Part shown: positions 17,337 to 26,706 of the stretch, piece after piece
Layout of the letters: each line of letters opens with the position of its first letter
Position numbering within the stretch: the stretch's first letter is position 1
Source of the DNA: Alistipes sp. ZOR0009
GTDB lineage: Bacteria > Bacteroidota > Bacteroidia > Bacteroidales > ZOR0009
NCBI RefSeq assembly: GCF_000798815.1
Contig: NZ_JTLD01000050.1
Span: 32,401 to 96,400 of the forward strand
Direction: 5' to 3'
DNA length: 64,000 nucleotides
Program-made: the position numbers and the translations under genes
Notes under the pieces: generated by a model
What the model saw: the letters and a program-made list of their open reading frames with translations, nothing else
What the model was told of the DNA's origin: nothing
Databases searched by the model: none

Positions 17337-19124
17337 TTAATCTTTTTGTTGTGTTACTTTTTTTGCAAAAGGTCTATAGTAGCGTCCACTACCCTCAAAT
17401 CCGGAGTTTTTATAAAACTCCACGAAGCTTAAACGAAGTGGGTGTACAAAAGCACCTAATGACGATAGAGCAAGATTTGCTCCATGACCAAATACCAAAA
17501 CGATCCCAAATAGCAAATAATCGAGTCCGAAAGGCAATGATCCTAATGCCAGTGCCGCAATCTGATTTACCACAAGTCCTAAAATAGAACCCGCTAAACC
17601 TAGGGCAAATAGACGGATATATGACAGTAAATCTCCAAAGAATCCGGTTACTTCATATAGCTCTACGAGCCCCATTCCAATGCGTCCAAATATACCTTTA
17701 TCTGGGTCGCTAAAAAGCAAAAGCAAACCGACACCAGAATAAACAAGATAGGTAAAATACGGCTTTAAAGGTTCTACAAAATACATTGCCGCGCCTATCA
17801 AGATTATCATCCAAGCAATTGGGCCAATTGCAAATTGCCAGTTGGAATGCTTTCTTGCCCTATTGTAAGCCTTTATTGATAATCCAAATAGAATTTGGAC
17901 AAATCCGATTCCGACAGCGAACAGCATCATTTGATTTCTGTCAAGGAATAGCTTCTGAATATTGTGAGGAAGGAAGGGCCAGCTAGCCATTTCTTCGCCA
18001 AATATTCCACCAGAGAGCAATCCCATTACAACAGTCCCCAAGCCTAACCATTGCATAAGAATCAGAAACGGTCTGAAGTTTGCTAATGCTGGTTTATTTC
18101 TTAAAATAAATCCGGCAATGATGAAAACAACTCCATAGCCAATATCTCCCATGCACAATCCAAAGAACATTACAAAGAATGGTGCAAAGAAAGGCGTCAA
18201 ATCCAGCTCATTATATGATGGTGGTACGTATAACTCCCCAATCCATTCAAAAAGCGATGCAAATTTGCCATTTTTGAGTTTTATCGGGGGATTATCCTTT
18301 ACGGTAGCCTCCTCTGTCAAATAGACTATTGATTTTGACTCCAGATATTGATTTAATTCATCAACTGAAGTTACAGGCGCAAATCCAGAAACAACCGCTA
18401 CGCTACCTCCAACCTCTCGCTTTACTCCATAGTAAATCGATTTAACATCAATCTTTTCAAGTAAAGACGATCGGGTGTTGACAAGCATCTCGACATACTG
18501 CGATAGACTTAATAGCTCTTTTTTTAGCGATTCTTGTTCGCTTTCAACTTTGTCTATGCTGTCTTTTAATTTTGACGCAGATTGCTGTGGTGCCTTTACC
18601 TCTGTTGCTGGAACAGAAAAATTTTCGGCATCAGGTTGAACGCAAGCAAAGTAGGTAATTCCGTTTAATTCATTAATTACTTGGATGGGGTATAATAGCT
18701 CCCATTCAGGGTTAAAACGCTTTGATGGTATCGTAAAATACCTAATTTTAAGCTCTTTCGATTCTAGATCTTGAATTGCGTTAGAATCAAAATCCCCCCA
18801 AGGTGAATGTTCTGAATACTCCTTTTTCAGCTTCTTCAGATCAGCCTCGAGAATCTCACGCTCTTTGAGAATTGCTTCAAAGCGCTCAAGAACATCTTGA
18901 GAATCTCTATCAAAAAGTTGATCCTGATTCTCCTGATTTCTTTGTAGCACTTTGATCGCCGCATTGTACCTTCCTGACAACTCAAGCAGCGCTTTTTCTT
19001 CTTCGTTCAGATTTCTCTTTTCTTTGGTAACATCCAGCACTCCAATGCGCTGAACATCCTCCAAAAATGAAGCGAAATCTTCATGATGAACAAGGAAAGC
19101 ATACTTAATCATTTTTATAATCAT
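17337..19124 (-). CDS. atpI: V-type ATP synthase subunit I (stator, a-subunit)
   Basis: A 595-residue subunit that joins the stator to the membrane and supplies the ion half-channels. The N-terminal cytoplasmic part (about 1-310) is coiled-coil rich, and seven or eight TMs occupy about 320-580. FFVMFFGLCMGDIGYG and GFFGDLLSYIRLFALG are family hallmarks, the latter carrying the essential arginine. The ATG overlaps the subunit D stop by four bases and is preceded by GGAGG at 7 bases, which favours it over a second ATG four codons in. Confidence 0.94.
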   Translation of the reverse strand: MIIKMIKYAFLVHHEDFASFLEDVQRIGVLDVTKEKRNLNEEEKALLELSGRYNAAIKVLQRNQENQDQLFDRDSQDVLERFEAILKEREILEADLKKLKKEYSEHSPWGDFDSNAIQDLESKELKIRYFTIPSKRFNPEWELLYPIQVINELNGITYFACVQPDAENFSVPATEVKAPQQSASKLKDSIDKVESEQESLKKELLSLSQYVEMLVNTRSSLLEKIDVKSIYYGVKREVGGSVAVVSGFAPVTSVDELNQYLESKSIVYLTEEATVKDNPPIKLKNGKFASLFEWIGELYVPPSYNELDLTPFFAPFFVMFFGLCMGDIGYGVVFIIAGFILRNKPALANFRPFLILMQWLGLGTVVMGLLSGGIFGEEMASWPFLPHNIQKLFLDRNQMMLFAVGIGFVQILFGLSIKAYNRARKHSNWQFAIGPIAWMIILIGAAMYFVEPLKPYFTYLVYSGVGLLLLFSDPDKGIFGRIGMGLVELYEVTGFFGDLLSYIRLFALGLAGSILGLVVNQIAALALGSLPFGLDYLLFGIVLVFGHGANLALSSLGAFVHPLRLSFVEFYKNSGFEGSGRYYRPFAKKVTQQKD

Positions 19125-19717
19125 GATGCAACCTCCTCGTATCGTTTTTTTACAATCTTTTGCGCTGATTTAGAAAGGTTTTCCTCATCCTCTAAGAATC
19201 GTTTGATCTTTCGTATAGCATTTTCGTAATCAGGAATTTGAACTTTCTCGTAAAGATTCACTTTTTGGGTAGTTTTCTTTCGAGCTCTATCTAAAAGTCT
19301 CATCTTTTGCAGGTAAAACTCTCTTTCAATTCCTAATGTTGAAAGTTCCTTTAATATTTGAATGCCATCGGCATACCAAAAGGGGCTACTAAAAAGATCG
19401 AAGTCTTGAACCTCAAAGATAACCTCCTTCAAAACGGGTATTTTAACACCTGCAATTTTGCTAAGGGTTACTTTCACATCGGTTACAGCAACGAGGCCTG
19501 GTTCAAATTCAGCCCACAGGCCATGCATGTACTGCATACGATGCATCAGTTCTTTTTGTCGCTCTTCAACCTCATCGGCCATTGTTTTGGCCTTTTTTAC
19601 TTCGAGACGTAGAGCTGACTCCTTATTCTTAATGGTTGGGAGCGCACGCATTCTAACTCGGAGCTGTTTGTTTAGCTCGTTTAGCGCTGTTTTGTTTATT
19701 TGATACTTAACTCCCAT
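19121..19717 (-). CDS. atpD: V-type ATP synthase subunit D (central stalk)
   Basis: A 198-residue central-shaft subunit that rotates inside the A3B3 head. It is almost wholly helical, with long N- and C-terminal helices forming the coiled-coil axle: KTALNELNKQLRVRMRALP near the start and NAIRKIKRFLEDEENLSKSA near the end. It sits between subunits B and I in the conserved gene order. No clear ribosome-binding site precedes it, and it lies 11 bases after B. Confidence 0.93.
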   Translation of the reverse strand: MGVKYQINKTALNELNKQLRVRMRALPTIKNKESALRLEVKKAKTMADEVEERQKELMHRMQYMHGLWAEFEPGLVAVTDVKVTLSKIAGVKIPVLKEVIFEVQDFDLFSSPFWYADGIQILKELSTLGIEREFYLQKMRLLDRARKKTTQKVNLYEKVQIPDYENAIRKIKRFLEDEENLSKSAQKIVKKRYEEVAS

Positions 19718-19728
19718 GTTCTTATTTT

Positions 19729-21051
19729 TTAGTTCTTAGGCCAGTATTTTTCTACAAACTCTTGCTTTATAGCAACTTCTGTTTGGTTGAAATACTTAGC
19801 TAGCAAGTCCCATGCTGTATCAAGCATTTTGGTTGTGTCAATATTTACGTCGATAGCAAGCAAGAACTTGGAGTAGTCGTAGGCAAACTTAAGAGCCCGT
19901 TCATCGTAATCGGTTAGATCGAAACCATTCTCCAGCTTAGTTTTTGCATTTGCAGCATCAGCATAAAGGCGAACTGCAGCATTCATAACTTGAGGATGAT
20001 CTTCTCTGGTCTTCTTTCCAATTACCAGCTGTTTTAAGCGTGATAGGCTTCGGAATGGATCGATAATCACCTTTCCTGTATCCGAATCGGCACGTAAAAA
20101 CAGCTGTCCTTCTGTGATATATCCTGTGTTATCAGGAATTGCGTGAGTAATATCTCCTCCGGATAGCGTTGTTACGGCAATAATAGTGATAGATCCTCCA
20201 TTCGGAAGTTGTACTGCTTTTTCATAGATCTTGGCAAGATCGGAGTACAACGAGCCTGGCATTGAGTCTTTAGATGGAATTTGATCCATACGGTTAGATA
20301 CAATTGCTAGAGCATCCGCATAAAGAGTCATATCCGTTAATAAAACCAGAACTTTTTGCCCTTTATCAACTGCAAAATATTCAGCGGCTGTAAGCGCCAT
20401 ATCTGGAATGAGAAGACGCTCTACAGGAGGTTGTTCTGTCGTATTTACAAATGATATAATACGATCTAATGCGCCAGCATTGTCGAATACATTTTTAAAG
20501 AAAAGGAAATCGTCATTAGACAGCCCCATCCCTCCAAGAATGATCTTATCTGCTTTTGCACGTAGCGCTACCATTGCCATTACTTGGTTGAATGGTTGGT
20601 CTGGATCTGCAAAAAATGGGATTTTTTGGCCAGAAACCAGCGTATTATTCAAGTCGATACCTGCAATGCCAGTTGCAATTAACTCTGAAGGTTGCTGACG
20701 TCTAAACGGGTTAACAGAAGGTCCTCCAATTTCACGTTCTTCTCCTTGAAGTTCTGGTCCACCATAAATAGGTTTTCCGTAAGCATTAAAGAAGCGGCCA
20801 GCCAAATCGTCTCCAACTGTTAATTTTGGAGCATGACCGTAAAATACCACTTCTGTATTAGTTGCAATCCCTTCAGTTCCTGAAAAAACTTGAAGAGTTA
20901 CAAGGTTCCCGCTAATCTTAACTACCTGAGCAAGCTTATCTCCTACTTGAGCAAGTTCTTCATTCATAACACCTTCTGCACGAAGCGTTACGGTAGCCTT
21001 GGTGATATTTTCAATTTTTGTATAAATTCGTTGAAAAGCAGTCGTTTCCAT
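19729..21051 (-). CDS. atpB: V-type ATP synthase subunit B (non-catalytic)
   Basis: A 440-residue regulatory head subunit paired with A in the A3B3 hexamer. It has the beta-barrel N-domain, a nucleotide-binding fold without a functional P-loop (FADPDQPFNQVMAMVALRA), and the conserved PSKDSMPGSLYSDLAKIYE and ITHAIPDNTGYITEGQ segments. It overlaps the subunit A stop by one base (TAATG) and has an AGGAGG ribosome-binding site, pointing to coupled translation and matched stoichiometry. Confidence 0.96.
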   Translation of the reverse strand: METTAFQRIYTKIENITKATVTLRAEGVMNEELAQVGDKLAQVVKISGNLVTLQVFSGTEGIATNTEVVFYGHAPKLTVGDDLAGRFFNAYGKPIYGGPELQGEEREIGGPSVNPFRRQQPSELIATGIAGIDLNNTLVSGQKIPFFADPDQPFNQVMAMVALRAKADKIILGGMGLSNDDFLFFKNVFDNAGALDRIISFVNTTEQPPVERLLIPDMALTAAEYFAVDKGQKVLVLLTDMTLYADALAIVSNRMDQIPSKDSMPGSLYSDLAKIYEKAVQLPNGGSITIIAVTTLSGGDITHAIPDNTGYITEGQLFLRADSDTGKVIIDPFRSLSRLKQLVIGKKTREDHPQVMNAAVRLYADAANAKTKLENGFDLTDYDERALKFAYDYSKFLLAIDVNIDTTKMLDTAWDLLAKYFNQTEVAIKQEFVEKYWPKN

Positions 21052-22808
21052 TAAGCAACCCTCCTTTCTTCAAGTATTGCGTTTAGTTCGCTTTCATAGC
21101 CATTGAACTTATCACTCTCAAATTCAGAGTAATTCATTTGCTTTAGAACGTTGATTATGCGCTTGTAGTAGTTGCCTACAACATCAAAAGATTCGAAGTT
21201 ATACTTGGAATTGATGATGTGAGAAACTAAGTTAAGCATGTAGTGTTGTCGATTCAATGGTGTAGAGGAGTCGATCTTATCGAAAGCGTCTTGTTGTAAT
21301 ATAACAAAGTCAACAAGCTCTGACTTCCAGAACCTATCATGGTATTCAACAGGAACACCGTCATCTCCAAGAATATTGATTTGCTCGTAAGCCTCACGGC
21401 CTCTAAGTACAATATTTTTTACATCAAGTACCTTATCAACCCACTCTTCGGAAATCTTTTTCTTCAGATATTCTACAATTTCAGGATACTCTAAGTATTT
21501 AGAGTATGATTCAATTGGATCTACTGCTGGATATCGCTTAGAATCAGCTCTTTGTTGCGAAAGAGCATAAAAGCATCTTGCAGCCTTTTTGGTTGATTCT
21601 GTTACTGGTTCTTTCAGGTTACCTCCAGCAGGAGATACTGTTCCTATAAAAGTTACAGAACCTGATTTTCCGTTGTTTAGATATACGAAACCAGCACGCG
21701 AGTAGAAATTTGAAATAATAGCGGGAAGGTCCATTGGGAATGCATCAGCACCTGGAAGCTCTTCCAAACGATTTGACATTTCACGAAGTGCTTGTGCCCA
21801 GCGAGATGTTGAATCGGCAAGAAGAAGCACTTTGTAGCCCATTGCTCTATAGTACTCTCCTATTGTCATTGCTATATATACAGATGCTTCACGGGCGGCA
21901 ACTGGCATGTTAGAGGTATTACAGATAATTGTAGTACGCTCAATCAGCTTACGTCCAGTTCTTGGGTCTTCTAGGTGAGGAAACTCAACAAACATCTCAA
22001 CAACCTCATTCGCACGTTCCCCGCAGGCTGCAAATATGATGATGTCAGCTTCGGCATGTTGTGATAGCGCATGTTGTAGAACTGTTTTTCCTGCACCAAA
22101 AGGGCCAGGAATAAAGCCAGTTCCTCCTTCAGCCATTGGATTTAGCGTATCAATACATCTAACGCCAGTTTCCATTACCTTGAAGGGACGAGGCTTTTCT
22201 TTGTAGGCTTTAATAGCCAACTTAACAGGCCATTTCTGAACCATTGTGATACTGCATTCTTCCCCATTTTCATCGGTAAGAGTTGCAATGGTTTCAGTTA
22301 TTTTATAGTTGCCTGCAGGTGCCAACGATTTTATGGTGTATTTTCCTTCAAACTTGAAAGGAACCATAATCTTGTGGTTCACCCAGTTTTCTTTTACTTC
22401 ACCTAACCAATCCCCTGCTTCGACCTCATCTCCAACATTGGCAATGGGGTTATACTCCCAAAGCTTGTCTTCATTAAGAGGTTTGGTGTAAATTCCTCGT
22501 TTCAAAAATACACCGTCAAGTTCTTCAAGGTCATTCTGCAAGCCATCGTAATTACGTTGCAGTAGCCCTGGTCCTAGAGTCGCTTCGAGCATATGCCCCA
22601 TGAACTCCACTTCATTACCCACCTTAAGACCACGGGTTGATTCAAAAACTTGAACGAAAGCCTTATCGCCATTGATCTTAATGACCTCGGCCATAAGTGT
22701 TACATCTCCAAGCTTAATATACCCGATCTCATTTTGGGCAACAGGACCATCAACTTGAACAATTACAAGGTTTGAAATAATTCCTGTAACTCTTCCTTTT
22801 GTTCTCAT
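21051..22808 (-). CDS. atpA: V-type ATP synthase subunit A (catalytic)
   Basis: A 585-residue catalytic ATPase subunit. The Walker A motif GPFGAGKT is at residues 235-242, and the catalytic-glutamate region ACGERANE follows at about 265. LADSTSRWAQALREMSNRL is a V-type A signature. The A-specific insertion at about 110-200 distinguishes it from F-type beta. The length is normal. It couples ATP hydrolysis or synthesis to ion movement through K and I. It is preceded by the DUF2764 gene and followed by B. Confidence 0.97.
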   Translation of the reverse strand: MRTKGRVTGIISNLVIVQVDGPVAQNEIGYIKLGDVTLMAEVIKINGDKAFVQVFESTRGLKVGNEVEFMGHMLEATLGPGLLQRNYDGLQNDLEELDGVFLKRGIYTKPLNEDKLWEYNPIANVGDEVEAGDWLGEVKENWVNHKIMVPFKFEGKYTIKSLAPAGNYKITETIATLTDENGEECSITMVQKWPVKLAIKAYKEKPRPFKVMETGVRCIDTLNPMAEGGTGFIPGPFGAGKTVLQHALSQHAEADIIIFAACGERANEVVEMFVEFPHLEDPRTGRKLIERTTIICNTSNMPVAAREASVYIAMTIGEYYRAMGYKVLLLADSTSRWAQALREMSNRLEELPGADAFPMDLPAIISNFYSRAGFVYLNNGKSGSVTFIGTVSPAGGNLKEPVTESTKKAARCFYALSQQRADSKRYPAVDPIESYSKYLEYPEIVEYLKKKISEEWVDKVLDVKNIVLRGREAYEQINILGDDGVPVEYHDRFWKSELVDFVILQQDAFDKIDSSTPLNRQHYMLNLVSHIINSKYNFESFDVVGNYYKRIINVLKQMNYSEFESDKFNGYESELNAILEERRVA

Positions 22809-22823
22809 ATTTGGTTCTTTATC

Positions 22824-23690
22824 CTATTTCTCATTTTCAATATCGAAGGCCGCATTTAGATCAAATTCTCCTTTTAATTCTGTAAAATACCTTTTAAGAA
22901 GTTCTTCTCCTGTTGCGGGATCTAGCTTAATCCAACGAGCAACTATTTCGGTTTTAATCCAGAAACCAAGAATTTTATCTATATTAAAATAGTTAAAAGT
23001 GTTGATTTCTTCAATTAGGTTCCATCTTAGCTGGTCGATGCGCCTTTCTCTTTCTAAAAAATTACTGGTATCCAAGGCATGTATAACCTTGTCCATTAGT
23101 GCAACCTCTCCCCTTAGTCCAAAGTCGGCCGATAAGTTTTTAGACAGATGTTCCGTTATAGGGTCGTTACCAACTAAAAACTGAGAGACATCTTTATCTA
23201 ACTTCCGAGCGCTAAAGGCTGCCAAAATATTTCTTAGCTGCCTGTCAAACATAAACCAAACTTTTAAAAACTTATTATCATATTGTTCAACAAAATGATA
23301 GTAGCGAGTTGTGAGGTCTACTTCGGGTGAAATTTCTCTTTTTTCTTCCTCCTCTATCTTTGTTTCTTCAGATTTTTCTTTTGCTCTATCTGCAAAAAAA
23401 TCCTGAATATACAGAGGGAAAAGCGACTTGTTTTCTGAAAATTCTTCGTATGCAGCAACAGGAACTGTACCTAAATCATTAGTAACAGGCTTATTTCTGA
23501 GGTATGCGAATACGTTTTCATTGTCATAATGGAGAAAAAGAGCATCTAGGAACTTTTGATGTTCCTCTGCAACGTTCACCTTTAGTTCCTTTTTAATGCC
23601 TTGCAAATCAACTTTCCGATTTTCAGCATCAAAAACGAGCTCTGGCAATCCAGTAACCAAATAGTAATATTGGTTTGGAATCATATTCAA
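22824..23690 (-). CDS. V-ATPase operon DUF2764 protein (possible subunit C counterpart)
   Basis: A 288-residue, largely helical protein beginning MNMIPNQYYYLVTGLPEL, characteristic of DUF2764 proteins encoded between subunits E and A in bacterial V-ATPase operons. The acidic and tryptophan-bearing middle and RNILAAFSARKLDKDVSQFL recall the helical V-type subunit C, which is otherwise missing here. That it replaces C as the rotor-to-ring adaptor is inference. The chosen start is the TTG directly after the E stop, which has GGAGG 7 bases upstream; an ATG two codons in is the alternative. Confidence 0.75.
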   Translation of the reverse strand: MNMIPNQYYYLVTGLPELVFDAENRKVDLQGIKKELKVNVAEEHQKFLDALFLHYDNENVFAYLRNKPVTNDLGTVPVAAYEEFSENKSLFPLYIQDFFADRAKEKSEETKIEEEEKREISPEVDLTTRYYHFVEQYDNKFLKVWFMFDRQLRNILAAFSARKLDKDVSQFLVGNDPITEHLSKNLSADFGLRGEVALMDKVIHALDTSNFLERERRIDQLRWNLIEEINTFNYFNIDKILGFWIKTEIVARWIKLDPATGEELLKRYFTELKGEFDLNAAFDIENEK

Positions 23691-24308
23691 TTATTTTCCT
23701 CCAAAGAGTAGTTCTACAAGACGAGGACGCAAGAAGGATTTGAATAAATTTTCAAAATCTTGCTCTGTAAAGCTAACCTGATATCCACCATCTTTGGGGG
23801 CTATCTTAAATCCGGATTTTACTCCTTTGCTAAACTGAACATCTAAGTATACGCTTAGTGCTTCTCCCGCCTTACTAAAAAAGTATTGCTGAAGCTGTTC
23901 CTTCTTGTCTTTAGGAAGGAGGACTGCAAGTGAGTTATCCGCATCATTATTAGGATTAAATTTGGAAATTGCCTCCTTTACAATGGATTGAATAAATTCA
24001 GGACTTGCAAATGCAGCATCAAGTGAGGGCGTTATTGCTTTTGTTGCAATAATTTCTTCAACTTCCTGCTTAACTGAGTTAATCACTTGCCGTGCAGCCA
24101 TTTTAAACTCAGAATCGGAGTTTTTGGCCAATTCAGCAGCATTATGCTTTGCATCGGCAAGAATTTTTTCTGCATCCTTTTTTGCTTGCTCAATGATTTG
24201 CTGGGCGTCAGCTTTAGCTTTTGCTAGAACTTGCTCAGCTTCTGCAGCTCCTTTGCTTAAGCCTTCTTTATAGAGCTTTTCGGTGAGCTCCTGAAGCTTA
24301 TTTTGCAT
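23691..24308 (-). CDS. atpE: V-type ATP synthase subunit E (peripheral stalk)
   Basis: A 205-residue peripheral-stalk subunit. The N-terminal half is a long amphipathic helix rich in Ala, Lys and Glu (KAKADAQQIIEQAKKDAEKI), and the C-terminal half is a compact alpha/beta head that contacts subunit B. It is the first gene of the operon, with a very strong AGGAGGT ribosome-binding site 7 bases before the ATG. About 250 gene-free bases upstream carry a perfect dyad that may regulate the operon. A separate subunit G or H was not found. Confidence 0.92.
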   Translation of the reverse strand: MQNKLQELTEKLYKEGLSKGAAEAEQVLAKAKADAQQIIEQAKKDAEKILADAKHNAAELAKNSDSEFKMAARQVINSVKQEVEEIIATKAITPSLDAAFASPEFIQSIVKEAISKFNPNNDADNSLAVLLPKDKKEQLQQYFFSKAGEALSVYLDVQFSKGVKSGFKIAPKDGGYQVSFTEQDFENLFKSFLRPRLVELLFGGK

Positions 24309-24426
24309 ATTAAACCTCCTTTTCTTCCCGAGGGAAATTTTATTTTGTTAGACTTCTTATCTGCTCGTACTAAAGGTGAATAAATGCCTATTGCACATTA
24401 TAACCTTGATTATCTTATATAAATAC

Positions 24427-24455
24427 TATTGACTAAGATAGATATTTAGTCAATA
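24427..24455. promoter_or_regulatory. perfect inverted repeat upstream of the V-ATPase operon
   Basis: TATTGACTAA and TTAGTCAATA form a perfect 10-bp inverted repeat around a 9-base AT-rich centre, 119 bases upstream of the subunit E ATG. There is no T run, so it is unlikely to be a terminator. The shape suits a dimeric DNA-binding protein. Confidence 0.5.
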
Positions 24456-24558
24456 AGCTATTCTAACAAGAGGTTAAAAAATTTCAATAGATCAATTTAT
24501 TGCCATAAAATCCTTCACTTTACGCTGAAATGGTAAATTATTACACCTTTGCGGATAT

Positions 24559-25140
24559 TTACCGTCCCAATCTCCATCTGTCAAGGAGCTGTCCTGTTCC
24601 TTCTTTTTTTGGGAAAATGCCTTTATTTACTTTTTTCACTTCTTCTATAGTATAAAAGGCATTTGGGTTATATCCTTTTATTATCGCCTCGACTTTTGCC
24701 AAATCTTTTCGATTGACAATTGTATAAACTAGATCAACGCGGCCCAAAGAACCGTCTGCATGAACATTTGTTGTCCCAAAGCTATTATTATTTAGATCTT
24801 TAACAAGTTCTTCTGCCGAGTTCGGGATCATTATTCGAAGAATAAGTGTTCCCATTGCCAACTTTTCTTCAAGAATCATTCCCACATAATTTCCTGTTGC
24901 AAAACCAGATGCATATGCAATATAGCAAATCCAATTATTCAAATTTGCCATTATTTGGCTTATTGCGAGAATCCAAATAAAAACTTCGGCAAAACCCAAG
25001 AATGGTGCAATACTTTTAACTCCTTTCGAAACAAGGATTATTCGAATAGTCCCGAATGTTACATCACATATTCTAGCAATGAAGATCAATAGCGGCAGAA
25101 GCAGGTATGTATATAAGGGATCATTGGTTAAAACGTCCAT
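24559..25140 (-). CDS. DUF2179/DUF5698 (UPF0316) membrane protein
   Basis: A 193-residue protein of the UPF0316 family. Three TM helices cover about 10-100 (DUF5698 part), with the family motif RICDVTFGTIRIILVSKG after the first. A soluble DUF2179 alpha/beta domain follows at about 110-175, with DGSLGRVDLVYTIVNRKDL in its core. The function is not established; the fold suggests a membrane-tethered small-ligand sensor. No operon partner is apparent. The ATG at 25138-25140 gives the family's usual N-terminus. Confidence 0.85.
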   Translation of the reverse strand: MDVLTNDPLYTYLLLPLLIFIARICDVTFGTIRIILVSKGVKSIAPFLGFAEVFIWILAISQIMANLNNWICYIAYASGFATGNYVGMILEEKLAMGTLILRIMIPNSAEELVKDLNNNSFGTTNVHADGSLGRVDLVYTIVNRKDLAKVEAIIKGYNPNAFYTIEEVKKVNKGIFPKKEGTGQLLDRWRLGR

Positions 25141-25246
25141 TCTAAATAAATTTGACTATTTTCGAATATAGGTGCTTTTTTTCTTAAACCAATGGATTTT
25201 GCCCTATAAATGCTGCTTTTTTATCACAATTTGCTTTCCATTCACC

Positions 25247-25786
25247 TTATTTTTCTTCAATCCAATTTGTGATCTTTTCGCAATTAGGCTTTTGTCTAGG
25301 TCCGACAAAGTCTACTAAGTTTCCTTTCTCGTCTATCATGAATTTTTGGAAATTCCACTGGACTTCTGCATCAAATTTACCGTTTTCAGCTTTTTCTGTT
25401 AGCCATTTATATAGTGGTGCTATATCCTTCCCTTTTACAGAAATCTTCGACATCATTGGAAAGCTAACATTAAATTTTGATGTGCAAAAACTCTTAATTT
25501 CTTGATCTGTACCAGGCTCTTGTCCCATAAAATTATTAGCAGGAAAACCGATAACAACAAAATTCTGATCTTTGTATTTTTCATAAAGAGCTTCCAAGTC
25601 CTCGTATTGAGGGGTTAAGCCACATTTAGACGCTACGTTTACAACTAGTACTTTCTTACCTTTAAATTCAGATAAGCTCACTTTTTCGCCATCAATTGAA
25701 GTTACGGTGAAGCTGAAAAAGTTTTTCCCTTGCGACATCGCAAGTGAAGGGACGATGAGTGCCAACAAGAATAGTATTGGTTTCAT
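25247..25786 (-). CDS. exported glutathione peroxidase family protein
   Basis: A 179-residue thiol peroxidase with an N-terminal signal peptide (MKPILFLLALIVPSLAMSQG), so it acts in the periplasm. The active-site Cys55 (VASKCGLTPQY) is encoded by a normal cysteine codon, with Gln89 (NFMGQEPG) and Trp144-Asn145 (VQWNFQKF) completing the catalytic set. Such Cys-type enzymes usually use thioredoxin-like reductants rather than glutathione. It protects against peroxides, fitting an organism that meets oxygen occasionally. It lies downstream of the Bat operon but beyond that operon's terminator. Confidence 0.92.
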   Translation of the reverse strand: MKPILFLLALIVPSLAMSQGKNFFSFTVTSIDGEKVSLSEFKGKKVLVVNVASKCGLTPQYEDLEALYEKYKDQNFVVIGFPANNFMGQEPGTDQEIKSFCTSKFNVSFPMMSKISVKGKDIAPLYKWLTEKAENGKFDAEVQWNFQKFMIDEKGNLVDFVGPRQKPNCEKITNWIEEK

Positions 25787-25880
25787 TTTAGTGCTTTTTT
25801 AAATTTTGACTAACTCCCAAAGGAGTATTACATGAAAACTGTACTATTAACATTAACCTTTAAGAAATGTTTACGCCTAA

Positions 25881-25918
25881 AAAAGTAAAAGCGACCATTA
25901 TTGGCCGCTTTTACTTTT
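25881..25918 (-). terminator. terminator of the Bat operon
   Basis: A 16-bp stem of AAAAGTAAAAGCG(G)CC type closes with one G-U wobble only when read as minus-strand RNA; on the plus strand the same position is an A-C mismatch. This strand preference fits termination of the minus-strand Bat operon 22 bases after batE. Confidence 0.85.
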
Positions 25919-25939
25919 GAGATATAGACGAATCTTGTC

Positions 25940-26704
25940 TTAAATAACTTCGAATGTGCTGTTTTGAACCCACCCTACATTTCCGTCTGCAATTTTGATT
26001 TCTCTCCAACCTGGAACTGAAGGTGTGTCTGTTAGCGTAATTTTTGTGCCTTCATGAATTACATACAACTCTTTTCCAGATTGATCTGGAGAACTTTTAA
26101 CAACAACAACAGGTGCCATTACAATAGCTGAATTTGGGTATCGAATGCTTTGAGTTTTTGAGTTTGCATTCCAGATGGCTACAATTAGCACTAATACAAA
26201 GAAGCATGATAGGGAAAAGTAGATTTTTTTTAAAAATATCGTCCCTGTAAATCGATATAGTATGAAGAGAATTCCTGCAGATAGAAGGGATGCTAAGCTA
26301 AGCCAAGACCATCCATTCGCGCTTAGCAAATTACGAATTCCATCAGCCCATTCTTTTATAAAAAATGAAGGTATCGCTTCAATTTTGTCTCTTGTTTGAA
26401 GACGTGTAAATTCTAGGTTATGCTTTATTTGAGAATCAGAAGGATTGAGCACATACGCTTTTTCAAAATAAAGGATTGCTTTTGCATACTGTTTTTGCTT
26501 GTAGTATGCATTCCCCAAATTGTAAAAAAGTTTGCTAGATGCATATCCTGCATCTACAATTTTTTGATACTGAGAGGCTGCAGCCTTAAAGTTAGCCTCA
26601 GCATAAAGCTTATTTCCCTCTTCAAAAGTTTGCTCATAAACTTGAGCTGACACAAAATTTGTGCCCAATAGCAATGATATAACGATTAATAAATATCTTT
26701 TCAT
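25940..26704 (-). CDS. batE: BatE-like TPR-SH3 membrane protein
   Basis: A 254-residue protein at the end of the Bat (Bacteroides aerotolerance) operon. It has a signal peptide (about 1-20), two or three TPR units at about 22-95 (KLFYNLGNAYYKQKQYAKAI), two TM helices at about 130-175, and a C-terminal bacterial SH3 domain at about 190-254 (ITLTDTPSVPGWREIKI). It probably anchors an envelope complex with BatA-D. The start 2 bases after batD indicates tight coupling. Confidence 0.85.
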   Translation of the reverse strand: MKRYLLIVISLLLGTNFVSAQVYEQTFEEGNKLYAEANFKAAASQYQKIVDAGYASSKLFYNLGNAYYKQKQYAKAILYFEKAYVLNPSDSQIKHNLEFTRLQTRDKIEAIPSFFIKEWADGIRNLLSANGWSWLSLASLLSAGILFILYRFTGTIFLKKIYFSLSCFFVLVLIVAIWNANSKTQSIRYPNSAIVMAPVVVVKSSPDQSGKELYVIHEGTKITLTDTPSVPGWREIKIADGNVGWVQNSTFEVI

Positions 26705-26706
26705 GG

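Noticed and set aside
25247..25786. Possible selenocysteine glutathione peroxidase
   Set aside because: The active-site codon reads as a normal cysteine, not an in-frame TGA, and no SECIS-like need arises.
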